The translations under genes were made by a program, and so were the position numbers. Of a stretch of DNA of 64,000 bases, positions 1 to 7,965 are shown piece after piece; positions within the stretch are counted from its first letter, which is position 1; every line of letters begins with the position of its first letter. Under the pieces are notes generated by a model that was given only the letters and a program-made list of their open reading frames with translations, did not search any database and was not told the DNA's origin. The stretch lies in assembly GCF_029395675.1 (NCBI RefSeq), contig NZ_CP115184.1, forward strand, positions 868,001-932,000, read 5' to 3'. This DNA is from Janibacter cremeus. GTDB taxonomy: Bacteria > Actinomycetota > Actinomycetes > Actinomycetales > Dermatophilaceae.

Positions 1-41
1 GCGCTCGGAGCCTGACCTGACGCTGGGGCACAATGGCCGTC

Positions 42-644
42 ATGTCCGTTCCAGCCGATCTCACGGCGATCACCCTTCCTGACGCCCTCACCGCCGACAT
101 CGAGCGCGCGGGGTACTACCCGGCCCTCGTGGCCGACGTCGTCAAGGCCGCGGTCGGCACCGAGGAGGTGCGCAGCCACCTCGTCCACCAGGAGACGACC
201 TTCGACCAGGACGCGGTGCGCCGCCACATCACGGTCTTCGTGCGCACGGACACCCGCCTCGTCATCGCGCACGCCGACGACTTCGTCGACCACGCCGTCA
301 CCGACTCCTCGCGGGAGGTGGCCACGGCGACGACCGAGTGCATCCCGCTGTCCGCCGTGCGCGGGGTGATGCTCACCCACGTCACCGACAACCCCTCGCA
401 GTACGTCCCCGGTTCCCTCGGCCGCGAGATGACCCTGACGATCGGGTGGGGAGCGGTCAGCCGGATCGACCTGCTGCCCGGGCAGTGCTCCGACCCCGAG
501 TGCGACGGGGGCGACCACGGCTACGAGGGCACCGTGGCGGCCGACGACATCGGTCTGCGCATCAGCGCCGAGGCCGAGGGGCGGGTGGCCCTGGACCAGG
601 CGATCGAGTTCGCCCGCGACCTCTCCTCGAGCATCGGGCACTGA
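42..644 (+). CDS. DUF5998-like conserved actinobacterial protein
   Basis: This encodes about 200 residues with no signal peptide or membrane segment. It resembles the actinobacterial DUF5998 family, a recall-based assignment, and its biochemical role is unknown. The sequence is acidic, with an N-terminal helix-rich part (DIERAGYYPALVADVVKAAV) and a mid-region of beta-type segments. There are two Cys residues near a CSDPECDGGDHGYEG stretch at about residues 147-161, which could bind metal. ATG codons lie at 33 and 42. I prefer 42 because a CACAAT box at 29-34 sits 7 bases before it, as in the leaderless genes elsewhere in the window; starting at 33 adds three residues. The phosphodiesterase gene starts 7 bp downstream, so the two are probably co-transcribed. 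Confidence is high for a real gene and low for function. Confidence 0.8.
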   Translation: MSVPADLTAITLPDALTADIERAGYYPALVADVVKAAVGTEEVRSHLVHQETTFDQDAVRRHITVFVRTDTRLVIAHADDFVDHAVTDSSREVATATTECIPLSAVRGVMLTHVTDNPSQYVPGSLGREMTLTIGWGAVSRIDLLPGQCSDPECDGGDHGYEGTVAADDIGLRISAEAEGRVALDQAIEFARDLSSSIGH

Positions 645-651
645 GCCGCCG

Positions 652-1812
652 ATGGGCCACCACGGCGCGCAGCCCGTCCCGCTCCTGCCGACGACCCCAC
701 GACTGGACCGGGTGCTCCCGTCCGTCGCCGCGAGCCTGGGCGTCCCCGGCCTGGCGAAGGGGGGAGACCGCCTCCTCGCGCCGGCCCGCCGGAGCGTGGT
801 CGTGCTCGTCGACGGGCTCGGTGCCGAGCTGCTGGCCCGCCGGGGCGGGCACGCCCCCTTCCTCCGCCGCCTGCTGCAGGACCCGCAGCGAGCGGTTCGG
901 CTGGACTGCGGGTTCCCCTCGACGACAGCGACCTCGATGGGCAGCTTCGGTACCGGCACGCTCACCGGGGTGCACGGGCTCGTCGGCTACGAGGCCTACG
1001 ACCCCGGGAGCGACACGGTCTTCAACGAGCTGTCCTGGGAGGACGGCCCCGACCCGTACCGGTGGCAGCCGCACCCGACGGTCTTCGAGGCCGCGCTCGA
1101 CGCCGGGGTCGCCGTCACCCGCATCGGGCCGGGCTACTTCGACGGCTCGGGGCTGACCAATGCCGCCCTGCGGGGTGGGGGCTTCGTCGCGGCGCGGTCC
1201 CTGGCCGAGCGCGTCGACGCGACGGTCACCGCGGTCCGGGCGATGCCGCGCTCGCTCGTCTACCTCTACTGGGGCGATGTCGACAAGGTTGGCCACGTCC
1301 ACGGCAGCGACTCGTGGCAGTGGGGCGAGGAGCTGGAGGAGGTCGACGCGCAGCTGGCCCGACTGGCGGGTCTGCTGCCGCCGGACACCTCGCTGCACAT
1401 CACGGCCGACCACGGCATGGTCGACGTGCCCCTGGACGCCCGCCCGGACATCGCCGAGGAACCCGATCTGGACGCCGGGTTGCGGCACGTCTCCGGCGAG
1501 CCGCGGTGCCTGCAGCTGCACGTGCAGGAGGGCGCGGTCGAGGACGTGCTCTCCGCGTGGCGCTCACGCCTGGGTGACGACGCGTACGTCATCGCGGGGG
1601 AGGAGGCCGTCGAGGCCGGCTGGTTCGGCCCGGTGACCGACGAGGTGCGCCCGCGCATCGGTGACGTCATCGCCGCCATGACCGGGCCGGTCGCGGTCGT
1701 CGACTCCCGCCGCCACCGTCCGCTGCTGCGGAGCCTGCTCGGGGTCCACGGCTCGATCACCGCCGACGAGGTCGCCATCCCGTGGCTGGAGCTCCCGGCA
1801 CGGGAGTCCTGA
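652..1812 (+). CDS. Alkaline phosphatase superfamily phosphodiesterase/nucleotide pyrophosphatase
   Basis: This is a 386-residue cytoplasmic-looking member of the type I phosphodiesterase / nucleotide pyrophosphatase family, a two-metal phosphate or phosphodiester hydrolase. The expected metal-site motifs are in order: VVVLVDGLGAELL near residues 49-61 (first metal Asp), STTATSMGSFGTG with the nucleophilic Thr/Ser, DVDKVGHVHG, and TADHGMVDV for the second metal set. The length matches actinobacterial homologues. It lies 7 bp after the DUF5998-like gene, and thymidine kinase starts 1 bp after its stop, so the three genes look like one operon. The physiological substrate cannot be read from the sequence. 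A 9-mer CGAAGGGGG lies inside the gene at 755-763, one of 28 copies in the window. Confidence 0.88.
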   Translation: MGHHGAQPVPLLPTTPRLDRVLPSVAASLGVPGLAKGGDRLLAPARRSVVVLVDGLGAELLARRGGHAPFLRRLLQDPQRAVRLDCGFPSTTATSMGSFGTGTLTGVHGLVGYEAYDPGSDTVFNELSWEDGPDPYRWQPHPTVFEAALDAGVAVTRIGPGYFDGSGLTNAALRGGGFVAARSLAERVDATVTAVRAMPRSLVYLYWGDVDKVGHVHGSDSWQWGEELEEVDAQLARLAGLLPPDTSLHITADHGMVDVPLDARPDIAEEPDLDAGLRHVSGEPRCLQLHVQEGAVEDVLSAWRSRLGDDAYVIAGEEAVEAGWFGPVTDEVRPRIGDVIAAMTGPVAVVDSRRHRPLLRSLLGVHGSITADEVAIPWLELPARES

Positions 1813-1813
1813 C

Positions 1814-2494
1814 ATGGCGCAGCTGTGCTTCTTCGCCGGGACGATGGACTGCGGCAAGTCGACCCTGGCCCTCCAGATGGACCACAACCACCGGGCCCGT
1901 GGTCTGGCGGGCGTGATCTTCACCCGGCTGGACCGCTCGGGCGAGGCCCGGCTCTCCTCGCGACTGGGCCTGTCCACCGATGCGGTCGAGGTGGGGGAGG
2001 ACCTCGACTTCTGGGAGACCGTCGTCGGCCAGCTGACCGCCGGGGCACGCGTGGACTACCTCGTCTGCGACGAGGCGCAGTTCTACACCCCCGAGCAGGT
2101 CGAGCAGCTCGCCCGGATCGTCGACGAGCTGGACATCGAGGTCTTCGCGTTCGGCATCACCAGCGACTTCCGCACCGAGCTCTTCCCCGGCAGCCGGCGA
2201 CTCATCGAGCTCGCCGACAGCACCCAGGTGCTGCAGGTGCCGGCGCTGTGCTGGTGCGGCCGCCGGGCCACGCACAACGCCCGGGTCGTCGACGGCGTCA
2301 TGGTGGTCGAGGGCGAGCAGGTCGTCGTCGGGGACACCACCGAGGCGCCCGAGGAGGGCGAGGTCGAGTACGAGGTGCTCTGCCGTCGCCACCACATGCG
2401 CCGGATGAACTCCACCGCCGCCCACGCCGCGGCGGTCTCGGCCGACGTGCTGCCCTTCGACCTCGACGCCTGCCCGGTCCCGCCCCCGGCCTGA
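1814..2494 (+). CDS. tdk: Thymidine kinase
   Basis: This is thymidine kinase (ATP + thymidine to dTMP), a salvage enzyme, 226 residues. The Walker A loop FAGTMDCGKST is at residues 7-17. The magnesium/catalytic segment DEAQFY begins at residue 86 and includes the catalytic Glu87. The zinc-binding lasso is suggested by CWC in LCWCGRRATHNARVV and a later CRRHH. The protein is slightly longer than E. coli Tdk (about 205 residues), with a short Pro-rich C-terminal extension. The start ATG is 1 bp after the stop of the preceding phosphodiesterase, indicating translational coupling. The gene converges on sepH (reverse strand) with about 48 bp between stops. Confidence 0.95.
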   Translation: MAQLCFFAGTMDCGKSTLALQMDHNHRARGLAGVIFTRLDRSGEARLSSRLGLSTDAVEVGEDLDFWETVVGQLTAGARVDYLVCDEAQFYTPEQVEQLARIVDELDIEVFAFGITSDFRTELFPGSRRLIELADSTQVLQVPALCWCGRRATHNARVVDGVMVVEGEQVVVGDTTEAPEEGEVEYEVLCRRHHMRRMNSTAAHAAAVSADVLPFDLDACPVPPPA

Positions 2495-2516
2495 GCGATC
2501 GGCCGGGCCACCGGTG

Positions 2517-2540
2517 CGAAGGGGGGCGCGCCCCCGGCGT
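2517..2540. terminator. Possible bidirectional terminator between tdk and sepH
   Basis: The 48-bp gap between the convergent tdk and sepH stops contains the perfect self-complementary 14-mer GGGGGCGCGCCCCC at 2522-2535, preceded by CGAAGGGGGG. It could form a GC-rich hairpin only with a small loop opened at its centre, and there is no T-tract. The call rests on position and symmetry and is weak. Confidence 0.35.
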
Positions 2541-2542
2541 CC

Positions 2543-3853
2543 TCAGTCCCGGGTGGTCCCGAACATCACGTCGTCCCAGCTCGGCACACTCGCGCGGCCC
2601 TTGCGGCCCCGGCCGCGGCCGGACTTCGACTTCCTGTCCGACGAGCGGTCGGAGTCGCTCTCCTGCGCGGACTCGTCGGGCGACTCCCCGTCCGCGTCCT
2701 CCTGGTCCGCCTCGTCCCGAGCTGCCTCGTCCGACGAGCCGCCGTCACCGGGGGACGCGTCCGCGGTGGTCCCGGGCTGCGTGCGCGGTGCCTGCGCCTC
2801 GTCACCACCGGTCTCCGGGGCGGGGGCGGGCGCTTCCGTGGCCTCGGCCTCCGCAGTCGCCGCCTCGGGCATCGCGTCCTCCTGCGGAGCCTCCGCGGAG
2901 GCCGCGGTCGGTGCCGTGGGGGTGGGCTCCTCGGTCTCCGCGGGCTCGTCGGCATCCTGTGTCGTCGGGGCCTCCCGGGCCGGCGTGGACGCGGCCTCGT
3001 GCTCGGCCGGGACGTCCTTCGCGTGCGGCCCGCGAGCGGCGGGCGGGCGCTCGTCGCCCGTGTCGAAGGGCAGGGAGTCGTCGGGCGCCGCCGGGTCCGC
3101 GCCGCGGTGGCGTCGACGACCGCCACGACGGCGGCCACGGGCGCCGGAGTGCTCACGCATGGAGGCGATCAGCTCGTCGGGGTCGGCTCGGTGGGCGCGC
3201 TCGGCCCGGGACTCCTCCACCTCGACGTCGAAGACCGCGGTCGGTCGGTGCACGGACGAGGGGACCGGACCGGCCGGTGCGTCGGCCTCGGAGAGCCACT
3301 TCGCCTCGTCGTTCTTGGCGACGACGCTCATCCCGGGCACGTCGAACCACCACGTGGCGTTGCGCTCACGGCCACCGGCGACGAAGGTGGCGGAGACGGT
3401 CCACTGCCCGTCCTCGCCGCGTCGCGCGTCCCACTGCACCGACGAGCTCTCGACCCCGCGACCGGCGAACCGCGCCCGGGCCCGATCGCCCAGCGTCTCC
3501 TGGTCGCCGGACTGGGTGGTGCCGCGCATCCGCACGGCCCGGGCACGCTCGGCCACGTGCTCGCGCTCGGCGAGCACCGGGCCCTCGAAGCGGGCGATCT
3601 TGTCCAGGTCCCAGCCGGTGCGCGCGGAGACCTCGTCGGCGGTCGCGCCGGCGCGGATCATCGCCTGCACCTCGCGCGGACGCACGTTGTTGTCGATGGC
3701 GATCTGGAGCTGGCCCAGACGCGGACGGTCCCGCCGGGCGGCGGCGCGCAGGGGCTCGTCGATGCGCAGGCGGTACTCCTCGCCGGTGGCGTCGTCGATC
3801 ACCACGAGGTGCTCGCCGTCATCGTGCACCCCGATGAGTCGCAGGTCGCGCAT
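2543..3853 (-). CDS. sepH: Septation protein SepH (DUF3071)
   Basis: This is a 436-residue SepH homologue, the actinobacterial cell-division protein that binds FtsZ and stimulates its assembly. The diagnostic N-terminal DUF3071 domain (about residues 1-170) starts MRDLRLIGVHDDGEHLVV and contains a helix-turn-helix-like stretch around RPREVQAMIRAGATADEVSA. A long low-complexity acidic, Ala/Glu/Pro/Thr-rich linker follows, then a basic C-terminus with RKSKSGRGRGRKGRASVPSW, near the conserved C-terminal patch ending in WDDVMFG. I chose the ATG at 3853 because a GAGAGGGA ribosome-binding site precedes it and homologues begin MRDL. The frame stays open 33 codons further upstream without support. 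It is divergent from cpfC, 91 bp away. The disordered middle is expected for this family. Confidence 0.93.
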   Translation of the reverse strand: MRDLRLIGVHDDGEHLVVIDDATGEEYRLRIDEPLRAAARRDRPRLGQLQIAIDNNVRPREVQAMIRAGATADEVSARTGWDLDKIARFEGPVLAEREHVAERARAVRMRGTTQSGDQETLGDRARARFAGRGVESSSVQWDARRGEDGQWTVSATFVAGGRERNATWWFDVPGMSVVAKNDEAKWLSEADAPAGPVPSSVHRPTAVFDVEVEESRAERAHRADPDELIASMREHSGARGRRRGGRRRHRGADPAAPDDSLPFDTGDERPPAARGPHAKDVPAEHEAASTPAREAPTTQDADEPAETEEPTPTAPTAASAEAPQEDAMPEAATAEAEATEAPAPAPETGGDEAQAPRTQPGTTADASPGDGGSSDEAARDEADQEDADGESPDESAQESDSDRSSDRKSKSGRGRGRKGRASVPSWDDVMFGTTRD

Positions 3854-3932
3854 CAAGATCCCTCTCGTCAGTCGTCCTCCCACGACTCTGCCACCTGTCG
3901 CGCCCGATCCGGGAATGCACACGCCGCGGGGA

Positions 3933-3938
3933 TATCTT
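3933..3938 (+). promoter_or_regulatory. -10 box of leaderless cpfC mRNA
   Basis: TATCTT lies 6 bases before the ATG at 3945. No Shine-Dalgarno sequence separates them, so transcription should begin at or next to the start codon (leaderless mRNA). This supports the start chosen for the ferrochelatase gene. Confidence 0.6.
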
Positions 3939-3944
3939 GTGTCC

Positions 3945-5054
3945 ATGCCCACCCCGGATGATGCGCACGCCCTCCACCCCTACGACGCGGTCCTCGTGCA
4001 GTCCTTCGGGGGGCCCGAGGGGCCCGACGACGTCCTGCCCTTCCTCCGGCGGGTCACCGCCGGCCGCGGGGTGCCCGACGAGCGCCTCGCCGAGGTGGGG
4101 GAGCACTACGACCGGGTCGGTGGCGTGAGCCCGCTGCCGGCCCTCAACCGGCGCCTCGTGGCGCACCTGTCGGCCGAGCTCGAGGACCGGGGCCACCCCC
4201 TTCCCGTGGTGCTGGGCAACCGCAACTCCGCCCCCTTCGTCCGGGACGCCCTGGGCGAGCTCGCCGCGAAGGGGGCCGGCCGGGTCGTCGTCATCGCCAC
4301 GAGCGCCTGGCGCAGCTACTCCTCGTGCCGCCAGTACCGCGAAGACCTCGCGCGCGCGGCCGCGGACTTCCCCGGTCTGGCGCTGGACAAGGTGCGTCCC
4401 TTCGGCGAGCACCCCGGCTTCGCCGGCATCTTCGCCCGCGACACCCTCGCCGCTGCCCGTGAGGCCGTGGGTCGGGTCGGCGCGGAGCACGTCGCGCTGC
4501 TCTTCGTCACCCACTCCATCCCCGACGCGATGGACGAGACCTCCGGGCCGGGCGACGGGGAGGGCCGGGCCTACTCGTCCGACCAGGCCGAGACGGCCGC
4601 CGCGATCCTCGGGGAGGTCGACACCGTGCTCGGCACGGACCTGCCGGGCGGGCTGGCCTTCTGCTCCCGCTCGGGCTCCCCGCACACGCCGTGGCTGGAG
4701 CCGGACGTCAACGACCGGATCCGTGAGCTCGTGGGCGAGGGGATCAAGCACGTCGTGGTCGTCCCCCTCGGCTTCGTCTCCGACCACATGGAGGTCGTCC
4801 ACGACCTCGACGTCGAGGCGGCGGAGACCGCCGCCGAGGTCGGGATCGGCATGACGAGGGTGACGACACCGGGCGCGGACCCGGCCTTCGTGGCCGGGCT
4901 GGCCGACCTGCTGCTCGAGCGCGCGGCGGAGGCGCGCGGCGAGGGGCCCGTGCGTGCCACCTGGCGCGACCTCGACTCCCACCCGTCGGTGTGCCCGGTC
5001 GGGTGCTGCCCCAACCTGCGCACCGCCGAGCCGGCGCTGTGCGGGCGGGACTGA
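3945..5054 (+). CDS. cpfC: Coproporphyrin III ferrochelatase (2Fe-2S type)
   Basis: This ferrochelatase (HemH/CpfC, 369 residues) inserts ferrous iron into coproporphyrin III in the actinobacterial heme route; its partner genes hemE, cgoX and chdC are at 28749-31920. Visible family features are LVQSFGGPEGPDDV at residues 17-30, GNRNSAPFV, IATSAWRSYSSCRQY and THSIPDAMD, the last carrying the metal-site His. Cysteines at 128, 350, 354, 355 and 366 match the pattern of ferrochelatases carrying a [2Fe-2S] cluster (one internal Cys plus a C-terminal Cys group). The ATG at 3945 is preferred because a TATCTT box sits 6 bases upstream; an ATG at 3915 would add 10 residues. The stop is 2 bp before the inositol monophosphatase start, so the two form an operon. 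Confidence 0.94.
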   Translation: MPTPDDAHALHPYDAVLVQSFGGPEGPDDVLPFLRRVTAGRGVPDERLAEVGEHYDRVGGVSPLPALNRRLVAHLSAELEDRGHPLPVVLGNRNSAPFVRDALGELAAKGAGRVVVIATSAWRSYSSCRQYREDLARAAADFPGLALDKVRPFGEHPGFAGIFARDTLAAAREAVGRVGAEHVALLFVTHSIPDAMDETSGPGDGEGRAYSSDQAETAAAILGEVDTVLGTDLPGGLAFCSRSGSPHTPWLEPDVNDRIRELVGEGIKHVVVVPLGFVSDHMEVVHDLDVEAAETAAEVGIGMTRVTTPGADPAFVAGLADLLLERAAEARGEGPVRATWRDLDSHPSVCPVGCCPNLRTAEPALCGRD

Positions 5055-5056
5055 GC

Positions 5057-5920
5057 ATGGAGGTGTCCGTGCCGGCCACGGTCGACCCGCTGGTCCTGCG
5101 CGAGGTCGCCGAGCAGGTCGCCCTCGAGGCCGGACGGCTCATCGTGCAGGAGCGCCCGCGCGACCTCGGTGTGGCCGAGACCAAGACCTCGGCCACCGAC
5201 GTCGTCACGGTCATGGACCAGCGCAGCCAGGACCTGCTGCTCACCCGCCTGGGTGAGCTGCGCCCCGACGACGGCTTCCACGGCGAGGAGCGCGGCGGTC
5301 GGGTCGGCACCTCGGGCGTCTCGTGGGTCGTCGACCCCATCGACGGCACCGTGAACTACCTCTACGGGATCCCGGCCTACGCCGTCTCGGTCGCGGCCGT
5401 CGTCGGCGACCCCACGACCCCGGGGGCATGGCGCCCCGTCGCGGGAGCGGTGGTCAACCCGCTGACGGGGGAGTGCTTCAGCGCCGCCCTCGGCGCCGGC
5501 GCGCACCGTGCCGTGGGCTCCGGTCCGCGGCGTGCCCTGCGGGTCGCCGATGCCCCGCTCGGGCTCTCCCTGTGCGGGACCGGCTTCGGCTACGACCCCG
5601 ACCGGCGGCGCTGGCAGGGCGAGGTCCTCGCCCGGGTCGTGCCCGAGGTGCGGGACATCCGGCGCATCGGCAGCGCGGCGCTGGACCTCTGCCGGATCGC
5701 CGACGGCAGCCTCGACGTCTACTACGAGCGCGGTCTCAACCCGTGGGACATGGCCGCCGGGTGGTTGGTCGCCACCGAGGCCGGAGGACTGGTCACCGAC
5801 CTCGACGGCGGACACCCGAGCACGGCGATGACCATCGCCGGGGGACCCGGCAACCACGCCGACCTGCGGGCCCTCCTGACCCGGGTCGTGGCCCGGGTCG
5901 GCCCGGAGAAGGACCACTGA
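5057..5920 (+). CDS. suhB: Inositol monophosphatase family protein
   Basis: This 287-residue magnesium-dependent sugar/inositol monophosphatase most likely hydrolyses inositol-1-phosphate or a related phosphomonoester, feeding phosphatidylinositol and possibly mycothiol synthesis in actinobacteria. Both family signatures are present: WVVDPIDGTVNYLYG (metal-binding DPIDGT, near residue 95) and NPWDMAAGWLVATEAGG near residue 231, together with the upstream HGEERGG segment (metal-ligand Glu). The ATG at 5057 follows the cpfC stop by 2 bp, so translation is probably coupled. The substrate is not fixed by sequence; the gene symbol follows the mycobacterial neighbour of dut and is tentative. Confidence 0.88.
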   Translation: MEVSVPATVDPLVLREVAEQVALEAGRLIVQERPRDLGVAETKTSATDVVTVMDQRSQDLLLTRLGELRPDDGFHGEERGGRVGTSGVSWVVDPIDGTVNYLYGIPAYAVSVAAVVGDPTTPGAWRPVAGAVVNPLTGECFSAALGAGAHRAVGSGPRRALRVADAPLGLSLCGTGFGYDPDRRRWQGEVLARVVPEVRDIRRIGSAALDLCRIADGSLDVYYERGLNPWDMAAGWLVATEAGGLVTDLDGGHPSTAMTIAGGPGNHADLRALLTRVVARVGPEKDH

Positions 5921-5954
5921 GCGGTTCAGGGTGGCGCCAGCGGGGTAGATGGGG

Positions 5955-6049
5955 CACAATCCGGCGCGCCGGGCACAAATTCAGCAGTTGCTGCGTTGAC
6001 AACGGCGCACCACAGTTCCAGCCCTGCTAGCCCCCAAGGAATCAGGAGA
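5955..6049 (+). promoter_or_regulatory. Leader and promoter region of the DUF4193 gene
   Basis: The 130-bp gap before 6051 contains CACAAT at 5955-5960 in the context GGGGCACAAT, the same ten bases found before the first gene of the window. It also has an isolated TTGACA at 5996-6001 and a strong AGGAG ribosome-binding site at 6043-6047. A GGGTAG at 5943-5948 with GGTT 16 bases upstream also fits a loose SigB-type box. I cannot decide which promoter is used. Confidence 0.4.
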
Positions 6050-6050
6050 A

Positions 6051-6350
6051 ATGGCGACCGACTACGACGCTCCGCGCAAGTCCGACGACGATCTGTCGGA
6101 GGATTCGATCGAGGAGCTCAAGACCCGACGCGGAGACGCGAGCTCGTCCAATGTCGACGTCGACGAGACGGAGATGGCCGAAGGCTTCGAGCTGCCGGGG
6201 GCCGACCTCTCCGGTGAGGAGATGTCGGTGCGGGTCGTCCCGCGCCAGGCAGACGAGTTCACGTGCACGAGCTGTTTCCTCGTGCACCACCGCAGCCAGC
6301 TGGCCGAGGACGGGAAGAACGGACCGGTCTGCACCGAGTGTGCTGCCTGA
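6051..6350 (+). CDS. DUF4193 family protein with a C-terminal zinc-ribbon-like motif
   Basis: This is a 99-residue acidic protein found across actinobacteria (DUF4193), of unknown function. The N-terminal half is highly charged and probably disordered (DDDLSEDSIEELKTRRGD). The C-terminal half carries CTSC near residue 69 and CTEC near the end, a spacing typical of a small zinc ribbon. Its start is fixed by an AGGAG site 4 bases upstream. dut begins 3 bp after its stop, so it heads a tight operon with dut, the DUF3710 gene, the OB-fold gene and the DUF3159 gene. The conserved linkage and charge suggest a nucleic-acid or RNA-polymerase-associated role, which is inference only. Confidence 0.85.
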   Translation: MATDYDAPRKSDDDLSEDSIEELKTRRGDASSSNVDVDETEMAEGFELPGADLSGEEMSVRVVPRQADEFTCTSCFLVHHRSQLAEDGKNGPVCTECAA

Positions 6351-6353
6351 CCG

Positions 6354-6833
6354 GTGCCTGACACTCCTCGGCCGCGTATCCCGGTGCACCTCGTGCACCG
6401 GGACGCAGTGGTGCCCACGTACGCCAGGGAGGGCGACGCCGGCGCCGACCTGACCTCGGTCGCCGAGGTCGTCCTCGCCCCGGGAGAGCGGGCCCTCGTG
6501 CCCACCGGCGTCAGCCTCGCGCTGCCCCGCGGCTGGGTCGGACTGGTCCACCCGCGCTCCGGCCTCGCGGCCCGGCACGGCATCTCGGTCGTCAACGCGC
6601 CGGGGACCGTCGACTCGGGATACCGGGGTGAGGTCCTGGTGAACCTCGTCAACCTCGACCCGCAGGCGTCCTTCACGGTCCGCGTCGGGGACCGGATCGC
6701 GCAGCTCGTGCTGCAGGAGGTGGGCGAAGGGGAGTTCCTCCCCGTGGATTCGCTTCCACCGAGTGACCGGGGTGACACTGGACATGGATCCACCGGGGGC
6801 TTCGGCCCCGTGTCGACGACAGGACGATGCTGA
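6354..6833 (+). CDS. dut: dUTP diphosphatase
   Basis: This is trimeric-type dUTPase (159 residues), converting dUTP to dUMP and pyrophosphate and so keeping uracil out of DNA and supplying dTMP synthesis. All five motifs are present: motif I GDAGADL (about residues 26-32), motif II PRSGLA, motif [17 protein letters not shown] with the catalytic Asp, motif [11 protein letters not shown], and the C-terminal arm motif [15 protein letters not shown]. The GTG start at 6354 is 3 bp after the DUF4193 stop. The stop overlaps the next start (TGATG). Confidence 0.96.
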   Translation: MPDTPRPRIPVHLVHRDAVVPTYAREGDAGADLTSVAEVVLAPGERALVPTGVSLALPRGWVGLVHPRSGLAARHGISVVNAPGTVDSGYRGEVLVNLVNLDPQASFTVRVGDRIAQLVLQEVGEGEFLPVDSLPPSDRGDTGHGSTGGFGPVSTTGRC

Positions 6834-7606
6834 TGTTCGGGCGGAAGAAGAAGCAGGGCTCCGAGGAGGCGGCGGACGCGGCCCCGGAGAGGGACGCGCC
6901 GCAGCCGGCCGGGTCCGGGACGGAGCCTGCCGCCGGTGACCCTGCCGAGACCATCGCCGGGACGTCGCCCGCGGGAAGCCCGGACGGGGGTCCGCGGGAC
7001 AGCGCCGACGTCGAGGACCTCGGGTCGCTGGTCGACCTGGGATCGGTGCACGCCCGCCCCGCGCCGGGCATGGAGCTGCGGCTGGAGCTCGACGCCAAGA
7101 CCAACGACGTCTCCGGCCTGCAGATGGGCAACGACGACGGCGCCGTCCAGGTGCAGGTCTTCGCCGCGCCCCGCTCGAGCGGGATCTGGGACGAGATCCG
7201 CAGCGAGATCTCCGAGATGATCGCCGGCAACGGCGGCACCGTCGAGGAGGCCGAGGGCACCTTCGGCACCGAGCTGCGCACCCGCCTGGCCCAGCCCGGA
7301 CCGCAGGGCCGCACCGTCTTCGCCCCCGCCGTCTTCGCCGGTGTCGACGGACCCCGCTGGTTCCTGCGTGCGGTCTACTCCGGCGCCCCGGCGGTCGACG
7401 AGTCCGCCCGGGCGGCCTTCGACGAGTGCGTGCGCTCGATCGTCGTCACCCGCGGCGACGAGCCCCGCGCCCCCCGCGAGATGCTGCCGCTGACGATGCC
7501 CGAGAGCGCCACGCAGGGCCCGGTGGAGCTCGACGAGGACGGCACCCCCGCGGGTGAGGACCTCAAGCCCTTCGAGCGAGGCCCCGAGATCACCGAGGTG
7601 CGCTGA
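6833..7606 (+). CDS. DUF3710 domain-containing protein
   Basis: This is a 257-residue member of the actinobacterial DUF3710 family, function unknown. A basic start (MFGRKKKQ) is followed by a low-complexity Ala/Pro/Glu-rich region to about residue 65, then the conserved domain with GMELRLELDAK, VQVQVFAAPRSSGIWDEIR and WFLRAVYSG. ATG codons lie at 6827 and 6833. I chose 6833 because AGGA is 8 bases upstream and the codon overlaps the dut stop as TGATG. Its own stop overlaps the following OB-fold gene start in the same way. The fixed linkage to dut suggests a nucleotide or genome-maintenance connection, which is inference. Confidence 0.85.
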   Translation: MFGRKKKQGSEEAADAAPERDAPQPAGSGTEPAAGDPAETIAGTSPAGSPDGGPRDSADVEDLGSLVDLGSVHARPAPGMELRLELDAKTNDVSGLQMGNDDGAVQVQVFAAPRSSGIWDEIRSEISEMIAGNGGTVEEAEGTFGTELRTRLAQPGPQGRTVFAPAVFAGVDGPRWFLRAVYSGAPAVDESARAAFDECVRSIVVTRGDEPRAPREMLPLTMPESATQGPVELDEDGTPAGEDLKPFERGPEITEVR

Positions 7607-7965
7607 TGGCCATCCTGCGACGACTGGTCGACCTCGGTCGCTCCGACGACGACGTCGCCGCGGGGGAGCTGCGCGAGGCGGCAATGGCGCACGGGTGCCA
7701 CCCGATCTCCCCGGACACGAACCGCGAGGTCGTCACCGTCGCCGGCACGATCGTGGCCGTGACCCTGCGACCGCGTGCGACCGTCCCGGCGCTCGTGGCC
7801 ACGCTCTACGACGGCTCGCTGAGCGTCCAGCTGGTCTGGCTCGGCCGACGGCGCATCGCCGGCATCGAGCCCGGCGCCTACGTCAAGGTGTGCGGGTTGC
7901 TGTGCCGCCCGGACGGGGTGGCGACCATCTACAACCCGTCCTACGAGCTGACCCCCCGTGGGTGA
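7606..7965 (+). CDS. Small OB-fold nucleic-acid-binding protein
   Basis: This is a 119-residue protein with a single OB-fold-like domain: a strand-rich core with VTVAGTIVAVTLRP, VPALVATLYDGSLSVQLVWLGRRRIAGIEPGAYVKVCG and VATIYNPSYEL. It resembles RecG/tRNA-anticodon-type OB folds seen in the same operon position in mycobacteria (recall-based). It probably binds single-stranded nucleic acid, with partner unknown. The start overlaps the DUF3710 stop (TGATG) and its 3' end overlaps the DUF3159 GTG start by 8 bp, so expression is tightly coupled. Confidence 0.82.
   Translation: MAILRRLVDLGRSDDDVAAGELREAAMAHGCHPISPDTNREVVTVAGTIVAVTLRPRATVPALVATLYDGSLSVQLVWLGRRRIAGIEPGAYVKVCGLLCRPDGVATIYNPSYELTPRG

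Noticed and set aside
2514..3944. Upstream extension of the ferrochelatase frame
   Set aside because: It is antisense to sepH and Ser/Arg-rich; homologues start near 3945, where a -10 box is present.
5997..6217. Short forward frame overlapping the DUF4193 gene
   Set aside because: It is out of frame with the DUF4193 protein, which has a strong ribosome-binding site and a conserved sequence.
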